From positions 1 to 64,000 of the forward strand of contig JAAYWB010000071.1 of the NCBI GenBank assembly GCA_012516855.1: a stretch of 64,000 bases of DNA. Direction: 5' to 3'. Under the pieces are notes generated by a model, which saw only the letters and a list, made by a program, of their open reading frames with translations, did no database searches and had not been told where the DNA came from. How positions within the stretch are numbered: position 1 is the stretch's first letter; each line of letters starts with the position of its first letter. The translations under genes and the position numbers were made by a program. Below are positions 1 through 8,433 of this stretch, in pieces. The DNA comes from Candidatus Cloacimonadota bacterium. Lineage in GTDB: Bacteria > Cloacimonadota > Cloacimonadia > Cloacimonadales > Cloacimonadaceae.

Positions 1-42
1 GGGCAGGTGCAGCATCCGGGACAATAGACTAACATATATCCA

Positions 43-108
43 TATATAACATATATATACCTATCTAACTACTAATTCCTACTAATTTAGTATATATTAT
101 GTTATATA
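43..108. repeat. AT-rich long inverted repeat (potential cruciform)
   Basis: The arm at 43-60 (TATATAACATATATATAC) is the reverse complement of 90-108 except for one extra T. The arms therefore form a ~18-bp stem with one bulge around a ~29-nt loop that repeats the word TACTAAT. The composition is nearly pure A/T, unlike the surrounding GC-rich DNA. No DnaA-box cluster was seen nearby, so an origin role is not supported. Confidence 0.6.
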
Positions 109-140
109 GTATATATATCAGTATCTTGGATATTCTCTTC

Positions 141-164
141 CCGGACCGGGGGAAAAAGGTCCGG
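141..164. repeat. GC-rich hairpin
   Basis: CCGGACC at 141-147 pairs with GGTCCGG at 158-164 around a 10-nt loop. The flanking TTCCC and GGGAA could extend the pairing imperfectly. A further CCCGGACC word occurs at about 233. Function is unknown; no T-tract follows on either strand. Confidence 0.5.
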
Positions 165-618
165 AGAAAGGGAACTTGCGAAATTGCGAATTTGACACCC
201 ACTATGCAAAACCAAAGAATCTCTTGTTGAAATCCCGGACCAGGCGGATTTCGTTGGTTAATATCATCCCCGCGGCTGATGCCTCACCCTTCCCATCAGG
301 CTTTCACGCACTCGAGGAAGTCCCGGAGTGGTTTTAAAAATAATTCTTTCGCCCAACCCCATTTTTCTCATACGCACGTTTATAGAGGGGCATGTTAACG
401 CGCGCAAAAACGCCCCCTGATCCGCACCCAAACAATCCCCGCGCCGGCTGCGGGAGGTTTTCGGGAGGCGCATCATAATGAAAATAGAGTGTGTTAACGA
501 AGAGGAAAAGAGGCACACGCAGATTTCACAGATGAAAAAGTGGCGGCGCTCGCTGAAGCGCCGACAAAGAGAAAGGGAGAAAAGGCTGGCGGAAGGCTGC
601 CGTCGAGCGGGGAACAGG

Positions 619-675
619 CATCGACGCAGCAACACATCCTGTCGTCCATGCTCACTGTGTTCGCTGGACGCCAGG
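619..675 (+). repeat. Dispersed motif family C, copy 1
   Basis: The stretch 639-666 matches 25100-25127 with a single mismatch (core CTGTCGTCCATGCTCACT). Similarity extends on the left through CATCGACGC...AGCAA and on the right through GCCAGG. Both copies lie in intergenic DNA, which suggests a dispersed non-coding repeat rather than a gene. Confidence 0.6.
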
Positions 676-786
676 CTCCAGGGAAAAAGGCGGTGCGGCG
701 ACCGCCTGATCAGGGCCGCCAAATCTTTTATCTGCGGGCTTTGGACTGCTTTGGGAAAAATAAATCCAAAAACGCTCAAGTTTCGC

Positions 787-816
787 TTGACAGAAATGCT
801 AAGTTCCTATTATTAT
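787..816 (+). promoter_or_regulatory. Candidate sigma-70-type promoter for the nrdDG operon
   Basis: A perfect TTGACA (787-792) is followed 18 bp later by TATTAT (811-816), about 100 nt before the nrdD start. No NrdR-box-like palindrome was recognised between it and the gene. This rests on motif matching by eye only. Confidence 0.45.
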
Positions 817-918
817 ACAACTCGCAGCATTGGCGCGGCTATGGTTAAAGTGAGATCAAAACTTATAACCTGATGCGCGCGAGCAGATTATCGATACGTA
901 TCGCAAGGGAGGATTGTG

Positions 919-3039
919 ATGTTTTCGAAGATTCGGAAACGCAACGGCAACATAGTCAGTTTTGATAAGCAAAAAATAGTGCAGGCCATACGCAAGGCAG
1001 GCGAGGCCACTGGAGAGTTTGAAGGCGAAGCTGCTGAAGTTTTAACGGCGCGGGTGGTGAACCTCCTGGCGCAGATCATAGATTCCGACATCCCTGAAGT
1101 GGAGCGGATCCAGGACATCGTGGAAGAGGTTCTGCTGGCATCCCCCTACAAAAAGGCGGCGAAGGCCTACATCATCTACCGCGACCAGCACGCGCGCATC
1201 CGCGAAATGTTTTCCACCGGCGGCGTGCAGCTCATCGACAAGTATCTGGAAAAACTCGACTGGCAGGTGAACGAGAATTCTAACATGGCCTATTCCCTGC
1301 AGGGATTGAACAATTACATCGCCAGCGAGATTAGCAAGACCTACTGGCTGAACAAGATATACCCGCCGGAAATCCGCCGGGCGCATATCGAGGGCGACAT
1401 CCATATCCACGACCTTGGCCAGCTTTCCGTCTATTGCGTGGGCTGGGACCTGATGGACCTGCTCGTGACAGGCTTCTGCGGCGCCGAGGGCAAGGTGGAA
1501 AGTTCGCCCGCGAGGCATTTCCGCAGCGCCCTGGGGCAGATCGTGAACTTCTTTTACACGCTGCAGGGAGAGGCGGCCGGAGCGCAGGCCTTTTCCAATT
1601 TCGACACGTTGCTGGCGCCCTTTATCCGCTATGACAAGCTCTCTTACGAAGACGTGAAGCAGGCGCTGCAGGAATTCATCTTCAACATCAACGTGCCCAC
1701 CCGCGTCGGTTTCCAGACGCCCTTTACGAACATCACGCTGGACCTGCAGACTCCCGACATCTACAAGGATACGCCCGTGATCATCGGCGGAGAGCCGCAA
1801 ACCCTTACTTACAGCGACTTTCAGCCCGAAATGGACATGCTGAACAAGGCCTTCCTCGAAGTGATGATCGAAGGCGACGCCAAGGGACGCGTTTTCACCT
1901 TGCCCATTCCCGCCTACAACATCACCAAAGACTTCGACTGGGATGACCCCAAGCTCAGCTATCTCTGGGAAGCGACGGCCAAATACGGCATCCCCTATTT
2001 CTCAAACTTCGTGAATTCCGACATGGACCCCAACGACGCGCGTTCGATGTGCTGCCGCCTGCGCCTGGACACGCGCAAGCTGGAAGCCCGCGGCGGAGGC
2101 CTGTTCGGCGCCAATCCGCTCACAGGCTCCATCGGCGTGGTGACGCTCAACCTGCCCCGCATCGGCTACCGCGCCCACAGCGAGGAAGAATTCTTCACTC
2201 TGCTGGAAGAGAACCTGCAAATCGCCAAAAACAGCCTCGAGATCAAGCGCAAAATCCTTGAACGCTATACCCTGAACGGACTTTACCCCTATACGCGCTT
2301 CTACCTGAAGAACATCTACGAACGCTTCATGCAGTATTGGAAAAACCACTTTTCCACCATCGGCATCATCGGCATGAACGAAGCCTGCGTGAACTACCTG
2401 GGCAAAAACCTCGGAACCTCGGAAGGGCGCGCCTTCGCGCTGAAAGTGATGGACTACCTGCGCGAGCGTCTGGTGGATTTCCAGGAAGAGACGGAATGCA
2501 ACTACAACCTTGAGGCAACGCCGGCCGAAGGCACCAGCTGCCGCCTCGCCATCCTCGACAAAAAGTTCTATCCGGATATCATCAGCGCCAACTGCGGCGG
2601 CGAAACGCCTTTCTATACCAACAGTTCCCAACTGCCGGTGAACTTTTCCGACGACATCTTCGAGGTGCTTGACCTCCAGGACGAGCTGCAGACCAAATAC
2701 ACCGGCGGCACCGTGCTGCATATCTTTGGCGGGGAGAGGGTCGAACACGGCGAAAGCATCCGCAAGCTTGTGCGCACCATCTGTTCCAGCTACCGCTTGC
2801 CCTACTTCACTTTTTCGCCCACCTTCAGCATCTGCCCCCAGCACGGCTACCTCAACGGCGAACAGGCCAACTGCCCGCAATGCCAGAGGAATACGGAGGT
2901 TTTCTCGCGCATCGTTGGCTACCTGCGCCCCGTCTCGCAATGGAACGAGGGCAAAAAGGCGGAATTCAAGCTGCGCACCACTTTCGACACCATCAAGAAC
3001 AGCCGCGCGAAAGACCCCGCGAAGCATCACGCGCTCTGA
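919..3039 (+). CDS. nrdD: Anaerobic (class III) ribonucleoside-triphosphate reductase
   Basis: Glycyl-radical enzyme that reduces ribonucleoside triphosphates to deoxyribonucleotides under anoxic conditions. The 706-residue protein has an N-terminal ATP-cone regulatory domain (about residues 1-95, starting KIRKRNGNIVSFDKQ) and a large catalytic barrel. Near the C-terminus there is a four-cysteine zinc site (CPQHGY...CPQC), followed by the glycyl-radical segment RIVGYLRPVSQWNEGKK with the radical glycine near residue 667. The ATG at 919 is chosen over the GTG at 916 because AAGGGAGGA at 905-913 gives 5-nt spacing to it. The stop overlaps the start of nrdG. Length is normal for the family. It implies an anaerobic lifestyle. 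Confidence 0.96.
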   Translation: MFSKIRKRNGNIVSFDKQKIVQAIRKAGEATGEFEGEAAEVLTARVVNLLAQIIDSDIPEVERIQDIVEEVLLASPYKKAAKAYIIYRDQHARIREMFSTGGVQLIDKYLEKLDWQVNENSNMAYSLQGLNNYIASEISKTYWLNKIYPPEIRRAHIEGDIHIHDLGQLSVYCVGWDLMDLLVTGFCGAEGKVESSPARHFRSALGQIVNFFYTLQGEAAGAQAFSNFDTLLAPFIRYDKLSYEDVKQALQEFIFNINVPTRVGFQTPFTNITLDLQTPDIYKDTPVIIGGEPQTLTYSDFQPEMDMLNKAFLEVMIEGDAKGRVFTLPIPAYNITKDFDWDDPKLSYLWEATAKYGIPYFSNFVNSDMDPNDARSMCCRLRLDTRKLEARGGGLFGANPLTGSIGVVTLNLPRIGYRAHSEEEFFTLLEENLQIAKNSLEIKRKILERYTLNGLYPYTRFYLKNIYERFMQYWKNHFSTIGIIGMNEACVNYLGKNLGTSEGRAFALKVMDYLRERLVDFQEETECNYNLEATPAEGTSCRLAILDKKFYPDIISANCGGETPFYTNSSQLPVNFSDDIFEVLDLQDELQTKYTGGTVLHIFGGERVEHGESIRKLVRTICSSYRLPYFTFSPTFSICPQHGYLNGEQANCPQCQRNTEVFSRIVGYLRPVSQWNEGKKAEFKLRTTFDTIKNSRAKDPAKHHAL

Positions 3040-3749
3040 TGAGGATTGGCGGTTTTCAAAAGTTCTCGCTGCTCGACTATCCCGGGCAGTTGGCCGCCAT
3101 CATCTTCACGCAGGGCTGCAATTTCCGCTGTCCCTATTGCCACAACCCTGAACTGGTCGATCCCGAGCGCTTTGAAAAGCCCCTGGCGACGGGACGGGTG
3201 CTGGATTTCCTGCGCAGAAGGAGGGGCAAGCTCGGCGCTGTCGTCATCACCGGCGGCGAACCCACGGTGCAGCCCGATTTGACCGGATTTGTGAAGAAAC
3301 TGAAGTTTATGGGCTTCCTCGTGAAGATGGACACCAACGGCTCCCATCCAGATGTGCTGCAAAGCCTTGTGGAACAGAAGCTCGTTGATTACTGGGCGAT
3401 GGACATCAAGGCCCCGGCTGACCTCTATCGCCTCGTTTCGCGCTCCGAAGTGCCTGTTGAAGACATCCTCCGCAGCATGGACATCCTCCGCGGCAGCGGG
3501 ATGGAATACGAATTCCGCACCACCTTTTTCGAGCGCCTCTTCGACTGGAAAGACATCGCCCGCGTTCAGGAACTGCTCAGGCCCGGCGACCGTTTCTACT
3601 TGCAGGAATGCCGCTACGAAGGCACCCTTGAAGACCTCAGCAGCAGCGCCGCCGACGTCAGGAAACACCTGCAGGACAATCCCGCCTGCAAAACCCTCAT
3701 CCGCCGGGGTGACAAACACCAGGTAAACATCCGCATCCGTTCCCTGTAA
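3039..3749 (+). CDS. nrdG: Anaerobic ribonucleotide reductase activating radical-SAM protein
   Basis: Radical-SAM activase that installs the glycyl radical on NrdD using S-adenosylmethionine and a [4Fe-4S] cluster. The cluster motif CNFRCPYC (CxxxCxxC) lies near residue 28, followed by the SAM-binding ITGGEPTVQ segment. The protein is 236 residues. The N-terminus, GGFQKFSLLDYPGQ, is typical of the NrdG2-like subfamily often paired with ATP-cone NrdD. An upstream in-frame extension to 2880 exists inside nrdD but is rejected, because the ATG at 3039 overlaps the nrdD stop (TGATG), typical of translational coupling. It is co-transcribed with nrdD. Confidence 0.93.
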   Translation: MRIGGFQKFSLLDYPGQLAAIIFTQGCNFRCPYCHNPELVDPERFEKPLATGRVLDFLRRRRGKLGAVVITGGEPTVQPDLTGFVKKLKFMGFLVKMDTNGSHPDVLQSLVEQKLVDYWAMDIKAPADLYRLVSRSEVPVEDILRSMDILRGSGMEYEFRTTFFERLFDWKDIARVQELLRPGDRFYLQECRYEGTLEDLSSSAADVRKHLQDNPACKTLIRRGDKHQVNIRIRSL

Positions 3750-3752
3750 GCT

Positions 3753-6179
3753 ATGCAAGAGGTCCTCATCGAGCCCTGGCTGCCCCTTGTGGAAAAGCCC
3801 TCGCGCTACATCGACCACGAACTCAACGCGGTGCGCAAAGCCTGGCAGGATGTGAATTTCTGCTTCGTCTATCCCGACGTTTACGAGGTGGGCGTCTCGC
3901 ATCTGGGGCTGAAGATCCTCTATTCCATCGTCAACCGCCTCGACGGTGTTATGGCAGACCGCGCCTACCTGCCCTGGCTGGACATGATAGACATCATGCG
4001 CCGTGAGCGGCTGCCCCTCTTCGGCCTCGAAAGCCGCCGTCCGCTGCGGGATTTCGACCTCGTGGGCATCACCCTGCAAACCGAACTCACCTATTCAAAC
4101 ATCCCCGAAACGCTGTCCCTTTCAGATATTCCCGTGCTGGCGAAGGACCGCGCGGAAAGCGACCCCATCGTGATGGCAGGCGGCCCCTGCGCCACCAATC
4201 CTCTGCCGCTTTCCCGCTTCATCGACGTCTTTTTTCTCGGCGAGGCGGAGGCCGGCATCGTTGAGATCGCCCAAATCTTCAGCCGCGTGCGCGATAGGGA
4301 GGGGCGGCTGCAGGAACTGGCAAAGCTCGAAAGCTGTTACGTTCCGGCCCTGCACACGGGGCAAAGGGTAAGTTCGCGCAAATTCACCGGCTTTGGCGCC
4401 GGCGGCACCCTGCACAGCCCGCAGATCCTTTCCTGGCAGCTTGCCACCCACAACCGCTGCGTGGCCGAAATCATGCGCGGCTGCTCCCGCGGCTGCCGTT
4501 TTTGCCATGCCGGCTATTTCTACCGCCCTGTGCGGGAACGCGACGCTGCCGAAGTGCGCGACGAAATCCTGCAAGAGGTGGCGCTCACGGGCTGGGACGA
4601 AGCCGGCCTGCTCTCCCTTTCCAGCAGCGATTACAGCCGCGTGAAGGAACTGCTGGCGGGCCTGCTTGAGGCCGTGGATACCGACCGCACCCACATTTCG
4701 CTGCCCTCGCTGAGGGTGGACGCCCTCGATCCGGAAACGGTGGAACTGATGCGCGAACTTGGCCGGGAAGGCCTCACCATCGCTCCCGAAGCGGGTTCGC
4801 AGCGCCTGCGCGACATTATCAACAAAAACCTCAGCGAAGAAGAGATACTCCGCGGCGTGCAAACAGCCCTCGACCTCGGCTGGCAGAAGGTTAAACTCTA
4901 CTTCATGGTGGGCCTGCCGCTGGAGACCGAAGAGGACATCGAGGGCATCGTCAGCCTCATCCAAAAAATCGCCTCCCTGAGCCGCAGCCTGCAGATAAAC
5001 GTCACCCTCTCTCCCTTTGTGCCAAAGCCTTTTACGCCTTTCCAGTGGGCCGGGGTGCTTCCCCGGGAGGAGATTCTGCGCCGCTGCCTGAAAGTGAAGC
5101 AGGCCTTTTCCCGCCAACGCTCCGTCCGCGTGAAATACCACACCATAGAGAATTCCCTGCTGGAAGCAGTTTTTTCCCGCGGGGACGAAAAGGTGGGCGA
5201 ACTAATCCACAGCGCCTGGCTCCTCGGTGCCCGCTTCGACGGCTGGAACGAGTGTTTCGACTATTCCCTGTGGGAACGCGCCGCCGAGGAAAGCGGCATC
5301 GACCTGGAGGAGTATCTGCGCGCCAGGGACCTGATGGCGCCGCTGCCCTGGGATTTTGTGGATATCGGCATCGACAAGGGCCTCCTTGAGCGCGAATGGG
5401 CTCGCGCTCTGGCTGGGGAAACAACTCCCGACTGCCGTGAAGCCTGCTCGCGATGCGGAGTTTGCGGCCCTTCCGTGAAGACCGTTACCGCCCCCGCCTA
5501 CATCGCTTTGCCCACGCCGAAAGGCAGCCGCGGAAAGACTTTCAGGCCTCAGCAGAGCCAAATCCGCCACCGCTACCGCCTCTGGTATGCCAAGGATGGC
5601 ATTCTGCGCTTCATTTCGCATCTGGACTGGATGCGCATGCTTTTCCGCCTCATCGGGCAGATGCCGCTCGAAACCGTTTTCACGCAAGGCTTTTCGCCCC
5701 ATCCCCGGGTGAGCCTCTGTCCGCCCCTGCCTTTGGGCGTCGCCAGCGTGTGCGAATTCTGCGACGTCTCTTTCCATAAACCTTACAGCCCCGAAGAAAT
5801 AGCCGCGGCCTTCACCCAGCCCCGCATCCCCCAATTCCGCTTCCTGCGCAGCGAAACCCTCCAAGGCAAGGGCAGGCAGCCCACTGGCGAAATCATCGGC
5901 ATCGCCATTCCCGATAACCTGCGGACGGGCGTGGAAAGCCGCATTGCGGAATTCTTCCAGGCCGAACGGCATATCTTCACCAAAAGCACCCCCACCCGCA
6001 GCAAGGAATATGACCTCAGGCGCATCGTCACCTCCAGCGAGTGGAACGGCTCGCGCCTGCTGATCGGCAAAAGCCTTGCCAGCCCTTCCTTGTTCGATGT
6101 GCTGGCGGAACTGCTGGCGCTGGATAAAACAGAGCTTTACGCGCTTTCGGTCACGCGCTATGACTGGCTGTTCAAATAG
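3753..6179 (+). CDS. B12-binding-type radical SAM protein fused to a DUF2344 domain
   Basis: An 808-residue protein that joins two modules often encoded separately. The first ~570 residues resemble the TIGR03960 radical-SAM family: an N-terminal cobalamin-binding-like region (YPDVYEVGVSHLGLKIL near residue 45) and then the cluster motif CSRGCRFCHAG near residue 248. The last ~230 residues resemble the TIGR03936/DUF2344 family (RYRLWYAKDGILRFISHLDW...). A Cys-rich linker (CREACSRCGVCGP) lies between them. Substrate is unknown; members are thought to act in tRNA or macromolecule modification. The ATG at 3753 sits four bases after the nrdG stop, so it is probably in the nrd operon. Confidence 0.85.
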   Translation: MQEVLIEPWLPLVEKPSRYIDHELNAVRKAWQDVNFCFVYPDVYEVGVSHLGLKILYSIVNRLDGVMADRAYLPWLDMIDIMRRERLPLFGLESRRPLRDFDLVGITLQTELTYSNIPETLSLSDIPVLAKDRAESDPIVMAGGPCATNPLPLSRFIDVFFLGEAEAGIVEIAQIFSRVRDREGRLQELAKLESCYVPALHTGQRVSSRKFTGFGAGGTLHSPQILSWQLATHNRCVAEIMRGCSRGCRFCHAGYFYRPVRERDAAEVRDEILQEVALTGWDEAGLLSLSSSDYSRVKELLAGLLEAVDTDRTHISLPSLRVDALDPETVELMRELGREGLTIAPEAGSQRLRDIINKNLSEEEILRGVQTALDLGWQKVKLYFMVGLPLETEEDIEGIVSLIQKIASLSRSLQINVTLSPFVPKPFTPFQWAGVLPREEILRRCLKVKQAFSRQRSVRVKYHTIENSLLEAVFSRGDEKVGELIHSAWLLGARFDGWNECFDYSLWERAAEESGIDLEEYLRARDLMAPLPWDFVDIGIDKGLLEREWARALAGETTPDCREACSRCGVCGPSVKTVTAPAYIALPTPKGSRGKTFRPQQSQIRHRYRLWYAKDGILRFISHLDWMRMLFRLIGQMPLETVFTQGFSPHPRVSLCPPLPLGVASVCEFCDVSFHKPYSPEEIAAAFTQPRIPQFRFLRSETLQGKGRQPTGEIIGIAIPDNLRTGVESRIAEFFQAERHIFTKSTPTRSKEYDLRRIVTSSEWNGSRLLIGKSLASPSLFDVLAELLALDKTELYALSVTRYDWLFK

Positions 6180-6536
6180 CCTTTAGGCTGAAAGGGGCGT
6201 AACTTGGTTTCCTGTGCCCGCTTCCTTTGCCCTTTCCCATCCGCCTCTTTTTCGCCTCCCGCTTAGTTCCCGTTTGACAGGCGGGAACTAAGCGGGAAGT
6301 GAGTGGGAAGTGAGTGGGATGGGGTAAATGGGGAAAGCACCGACGACAGATCAGGCATTCGCCGGGGATGAACGAGAAACATCACGCGGAGGCAATGAGG
6401 TGGAACCTGAAAAGACACCATACAGAGCAGATTAGGGCGAAACGAGGCAAATGAAAAGCGGGTAGATTCGGTTATTTGAGAACGCCGTTGGCGGAATTTC
6501 CATTGACAGAAGCGCTGCCAAAGCGACAAAGGCTCC
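6180..6536. other. Intergenic region holding a palindromic dispersed repeat
   Basis: No gene seen. The stretch contains repeat B1 (6224-6337). The remaining ~200 bases before the nuclease gene show only a TTGACA word at 6503-6508 without a good -10 partner. Confidence 0.7.
6224..6337. repeat. Palindromic dispersed repeat family B, copy 1
   Basis: The centre is a perfect 15-bp stem: CCCGCTTAGTTCCCG at 6258-6272 and CGGGAACTAAGCGGG at 6282-6296, around a 9-nt loop. The outer ends are imperfect inverted repeats (CCTTTGCCCTTTCCC on the left; a G-rich GGGGAAAG on the right). A related element occurs at 34638-34744. The architecture, short with no ORF and with inverted ends, resembles a MITE or REP-like element. 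Confidence 0.7.
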
Positions 6537-7037
6537 ATGAGATACAGGATCACCAAAAAATCCCTGCTGAGCCTGGCGCTGGGGCTGATCGTCCTACTGG
6601 CCGTTCGTTTCCTTTCCGCGAAAGAAATCCGGGGCCAGGTGGTCTCCATCCAGGATGGCGACACCATCACGGTTTTGCAGGGCAGAACCACCTGTAAAGT
6701 GCGCCTGGCAGCGGTGGATTGCCCGGAAAAGGGGCAGGCTTTCGGCAATGTTGCCAAACAATTCACATCCGACCTCGTTTTTGGCAAGGCCGTGAAAGTG
6801 AAATATGAGGAACTCGACCGCTACAATAGATATCTGGGCACCGTTTACATCGGCGGGAAGAACCTGAACAAGGAACTGCTGAAAGCCGGCTTGGCCTGGC
6901 ATTACAAGCAATACAGCAAAGACCCGGTTTTGGCTGCCCTGGAAGTGAAGGCCAGGCAGGACAGGAAAGGCCTCTGGTCTGACCCCAAAGCCATCCCGCC
7001 CTGGGAGTTCCGCCGCCTGAAAAGAGAAAAAGCTTGA
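6537..7037 (+). CDS. Exported thermonuclease-like (SNase) protein
   Basis: Staphylococcal-nuclease-fold protein of 166 residues, predicted to cleave nucleic acids outside the cytoplasm. An N-terminal hydrophobic segment (LLSLALGLIVLLAV, residues 10-23) looks like a signal peptide or anchor. The SNase core begins at GQVVSIQDGDTITV. Catalytic-type residues are visible: the Arg in KVRLAAVDCPE, the Glu of the same motif, and the Arg in DRYNRYLGTVYI. The start at 6537 has AAAGG five bases upstream. It stands alone between a repeat and the pgk gene. It could be scavenging or surface-associated; the substrate cannot be told from sequence. Confidence 0.85.
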   Translation: MRYRITKKSLLSLALGLIVLLAVRFLSAKEIRGQVVSIQDGDTITVLQGRTTCKVRLAAVDCPEKGQAFGNVAKQFTSDLVFGKAVKVKYEELDRYNRYLGTVYIGGKNLNKELLKAGLAWHYKQYSKDPVLAALEVKARQDRKGLWSDPKAIPPWEFRRLKREKA

Positions 7038-7145
7038 CGCTGCCGCCCCTTTTGGCAAACTGCTTCCAAACGGCATTTTCTCTGCCGCCGTTTTCTGATA
7101 TCCGTTAAGTATTTGATATGTAAGACATACAAGGAGAACCGAGCC

Positions 7146-8420
7146 ATGACAAGCATTCCCTGTTTCCTGGAAGCGGACCTCCACGGAAAAACCGTGCTGG
7201 TGCGCATGGACCACAATGTTGTGAAAAAAGGCAAGATCAAAGACCCGATGAGGATCGAAGCCACGATCCCCACCCTGCTGCATATTTTCAAGAAGGGTGG
7301 CCGCCCCATTTTGATGAGCCACGTGGGCAGGCCTTACAACAAAGCCACCGGAGCCATCACCATTTCCGAAGGCGAGGCGGTTGGCCCCATCGTTAAGTAT
7401 CTGGAGGATAAACTCCAGTTGCGCGGACTGATTCCTGACTGTCCGGCTGAAGGCGAAAAGGGGATAACTGACCTTAGCCCCATCGGCGCAGCGGTTTCCG
7501 CCATGAAAGAGGGCAAGGCGGATTTCGTGTATCTGCCCAACACCCGCTGGTTCAAAGGCGAAGAGAGCAAAAACGAGGATTCTGACGCCCTGGCCGCCAA
7601 ACTGGCCTCTTTTGCGGACCTCTTCATCAATGATGCTTTTGGTTCCTGGCAGCCGCATGCCTCCACCTTCAACATCACCAAGTATCTGCCTTCCTATGCC
7701 GGACTGCTGATGCTGAAAGAGATCGCCAACCTGCAGAAGGTCTTCGAGCCCCGCAAACCCCTGGTTTCCGTGGTGGCTGGCTCGAAATTCGACACTAAGA
7801 TAGGACCCCTTTCCTCCCTCATCAAAATCAGCGACAAACTCGTGCTGGGCGGGGTTCTCTACAACGCCTACCTGGCTGTGAAATACCAAATCGGAATCAA
7901 GGGCCTGGAACCCTCCGACCTGGAAATGGCGGAAAAATTCCTGCAGGAAGCCGGACCCCTGAAAGACCGCATCGTTGAACCTCCTTATATAATAGAATCG
8001 GACAGCTTTGAAAACGCTGAAAGCTGGAGAGTCCACAAAATCTCCGACCTGAAGCCCGGCACCCAGCTAAACTATGTGCTGGACGTTGCCCCGGAATCCT
8101 TTTCAGAACCCGCAGTGCAGGAAGTCTTTGCCGGGGCCGCCACCGTTTTCGTGAATGCCGTGATGGGCTACACCGCCCTCTTCACCGAGGGCACCAAAGC
8201 TATGTACAGCCTGATCGACAAGAACACCGGTGCGCAGAAACTCTTCGGTGGCGGCGACACCATCCAGGATTTCCGAGGTCTGCTGCCCGGCATTTTCGCA
8301 AAAGCGGTGAATGATCCTCAATACTACTTTTTCACCGGCGGCGGGGCTGTCCTCGACTCCATCGTGAACGGCTCGCCCTACGGCATGAAGCCTGTCCAGG
8401 CCCTCATCAAAGAGTCCTGA
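7146..8420 (+). CDS. pgk: Divergent phosphoglycerate kinase
   Basis: Related to phosphoglycerate kinase, which converts 1,3-bisphosphoglycerate plus ADP to 3-phosphoglycerate plus ATP. Family landmarks in order are VLVRMDHNV (usually VRxDxNV), MRIEATIPTL, MSHVGRP, LPNTRWFKGEE, INDAFG, a nucleotide-binding GSKFDTKIGPL, GGGDT and TGGGAVLD. Two sites depart from the norm. The HRAHAST segment, carrying a 3-phosphoglycerate-binding Arg, reads SWQPHAST. The GPMGVFE nucleotide site reads NAVMGYTALF. At 424 residues it is longer than the usual ~395. ATG 7146 has AAGGAG (7131-7136) upstream. It lies 13 bases before mutA, so probably co-transcribed. Catalytic competence is uncertain. Confidence 0.8.
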   Translation: MTSIPCFLEADLHGKTVLVRMDHNVVKKGKIKDPMRIEATIPTLLHIFKKGGRPILMSHVGRPYNKATGAITISEGEAVGPIVKYLEDKLQLRGLIPDCPAEGEKGITDLSPIGAAVSAMKEGKADFVYLPNTRWFKGEESKNEDSDALAAKLASFADLFINDAFGSWQPHASTFNITKYLPSYAGLLMLKEIANLQKVFEPRKPLVSVVAGSKFDTKIGPLSSLIKISDKLVLGGVLYNAYLAVKYQIGIKGLEPSDLEMAEKFLQEAGPLKDRIVEPPYIIESDSFENAESWRVHKISDLKPGTQLNYVLDVAPESFSEPAVQEVFAGAATVFVNAVMGYTALFTEGTKAMYSLIDKNTGAQKLFGGGDTIQDFRGLLPGIFAKAVNDPQYYFFTGGGAVLDSIVNGSPYGMKPVQALIKES

Positions 8421-8433
8421 AGGGAGAGTGAAA

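Larger units (their letters stand above)
1..918. other. Non-coding, repeat-rich leader region upstream of nrdD
   Basis: No convincing gene is seen in this 918-base stretch. The open frames here have low-complexity, Arg/Ser/Cys-rich translations and no family resemblance. The region holds an AT-rich imperfect inverted repeat (43-108), a GC-rich hairpin (141-164), a dispersed motif shared with about 25.1 kb (619-675), and a promoter-like pair at 787-816 just before nrdD. Base composition shifts sharply from AT-only runs (31-120) to GC-rich DNA. Confidence 0.7.

Noticed and set aside
43-120. Chromosomal origin at the AT-rich cruciform
   Set aside because: No DnaA-box cluster and no dnaA/dnaN/gidA neighbours; dnaB at 59 kb is in a housekeeping run and is not an origin marker.
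1-873. Open frames on both strands (for example 264-779 minus, 478-873 plus)
   Set aside because: The translations are Arg/Ser/Cys-rich, of low complexity, and share a stretch (SCRPCSLCSL) only because they cross repeat C. There is no supporting ribosome site or family match.
1042-3030. Long minus-strand open frames opposite nrdD
   Set aside because: These are shadows of nrdD's codon bias; the plus-strand protein has clear family motifs throughout. The same applies to long opposite-strand frames at 5202-5972, 9142-10311, 11133-12215, 14462-15160, 32210-33631, 45392-46447, 46984-47718 and 60988-61665.
8421-8433. Cobalamin riboswitch before mutA
   Set aside because: Only 13 bases separate pgk and mutA, and no cobalamin-riboswitch-like structure was found before pgk either.
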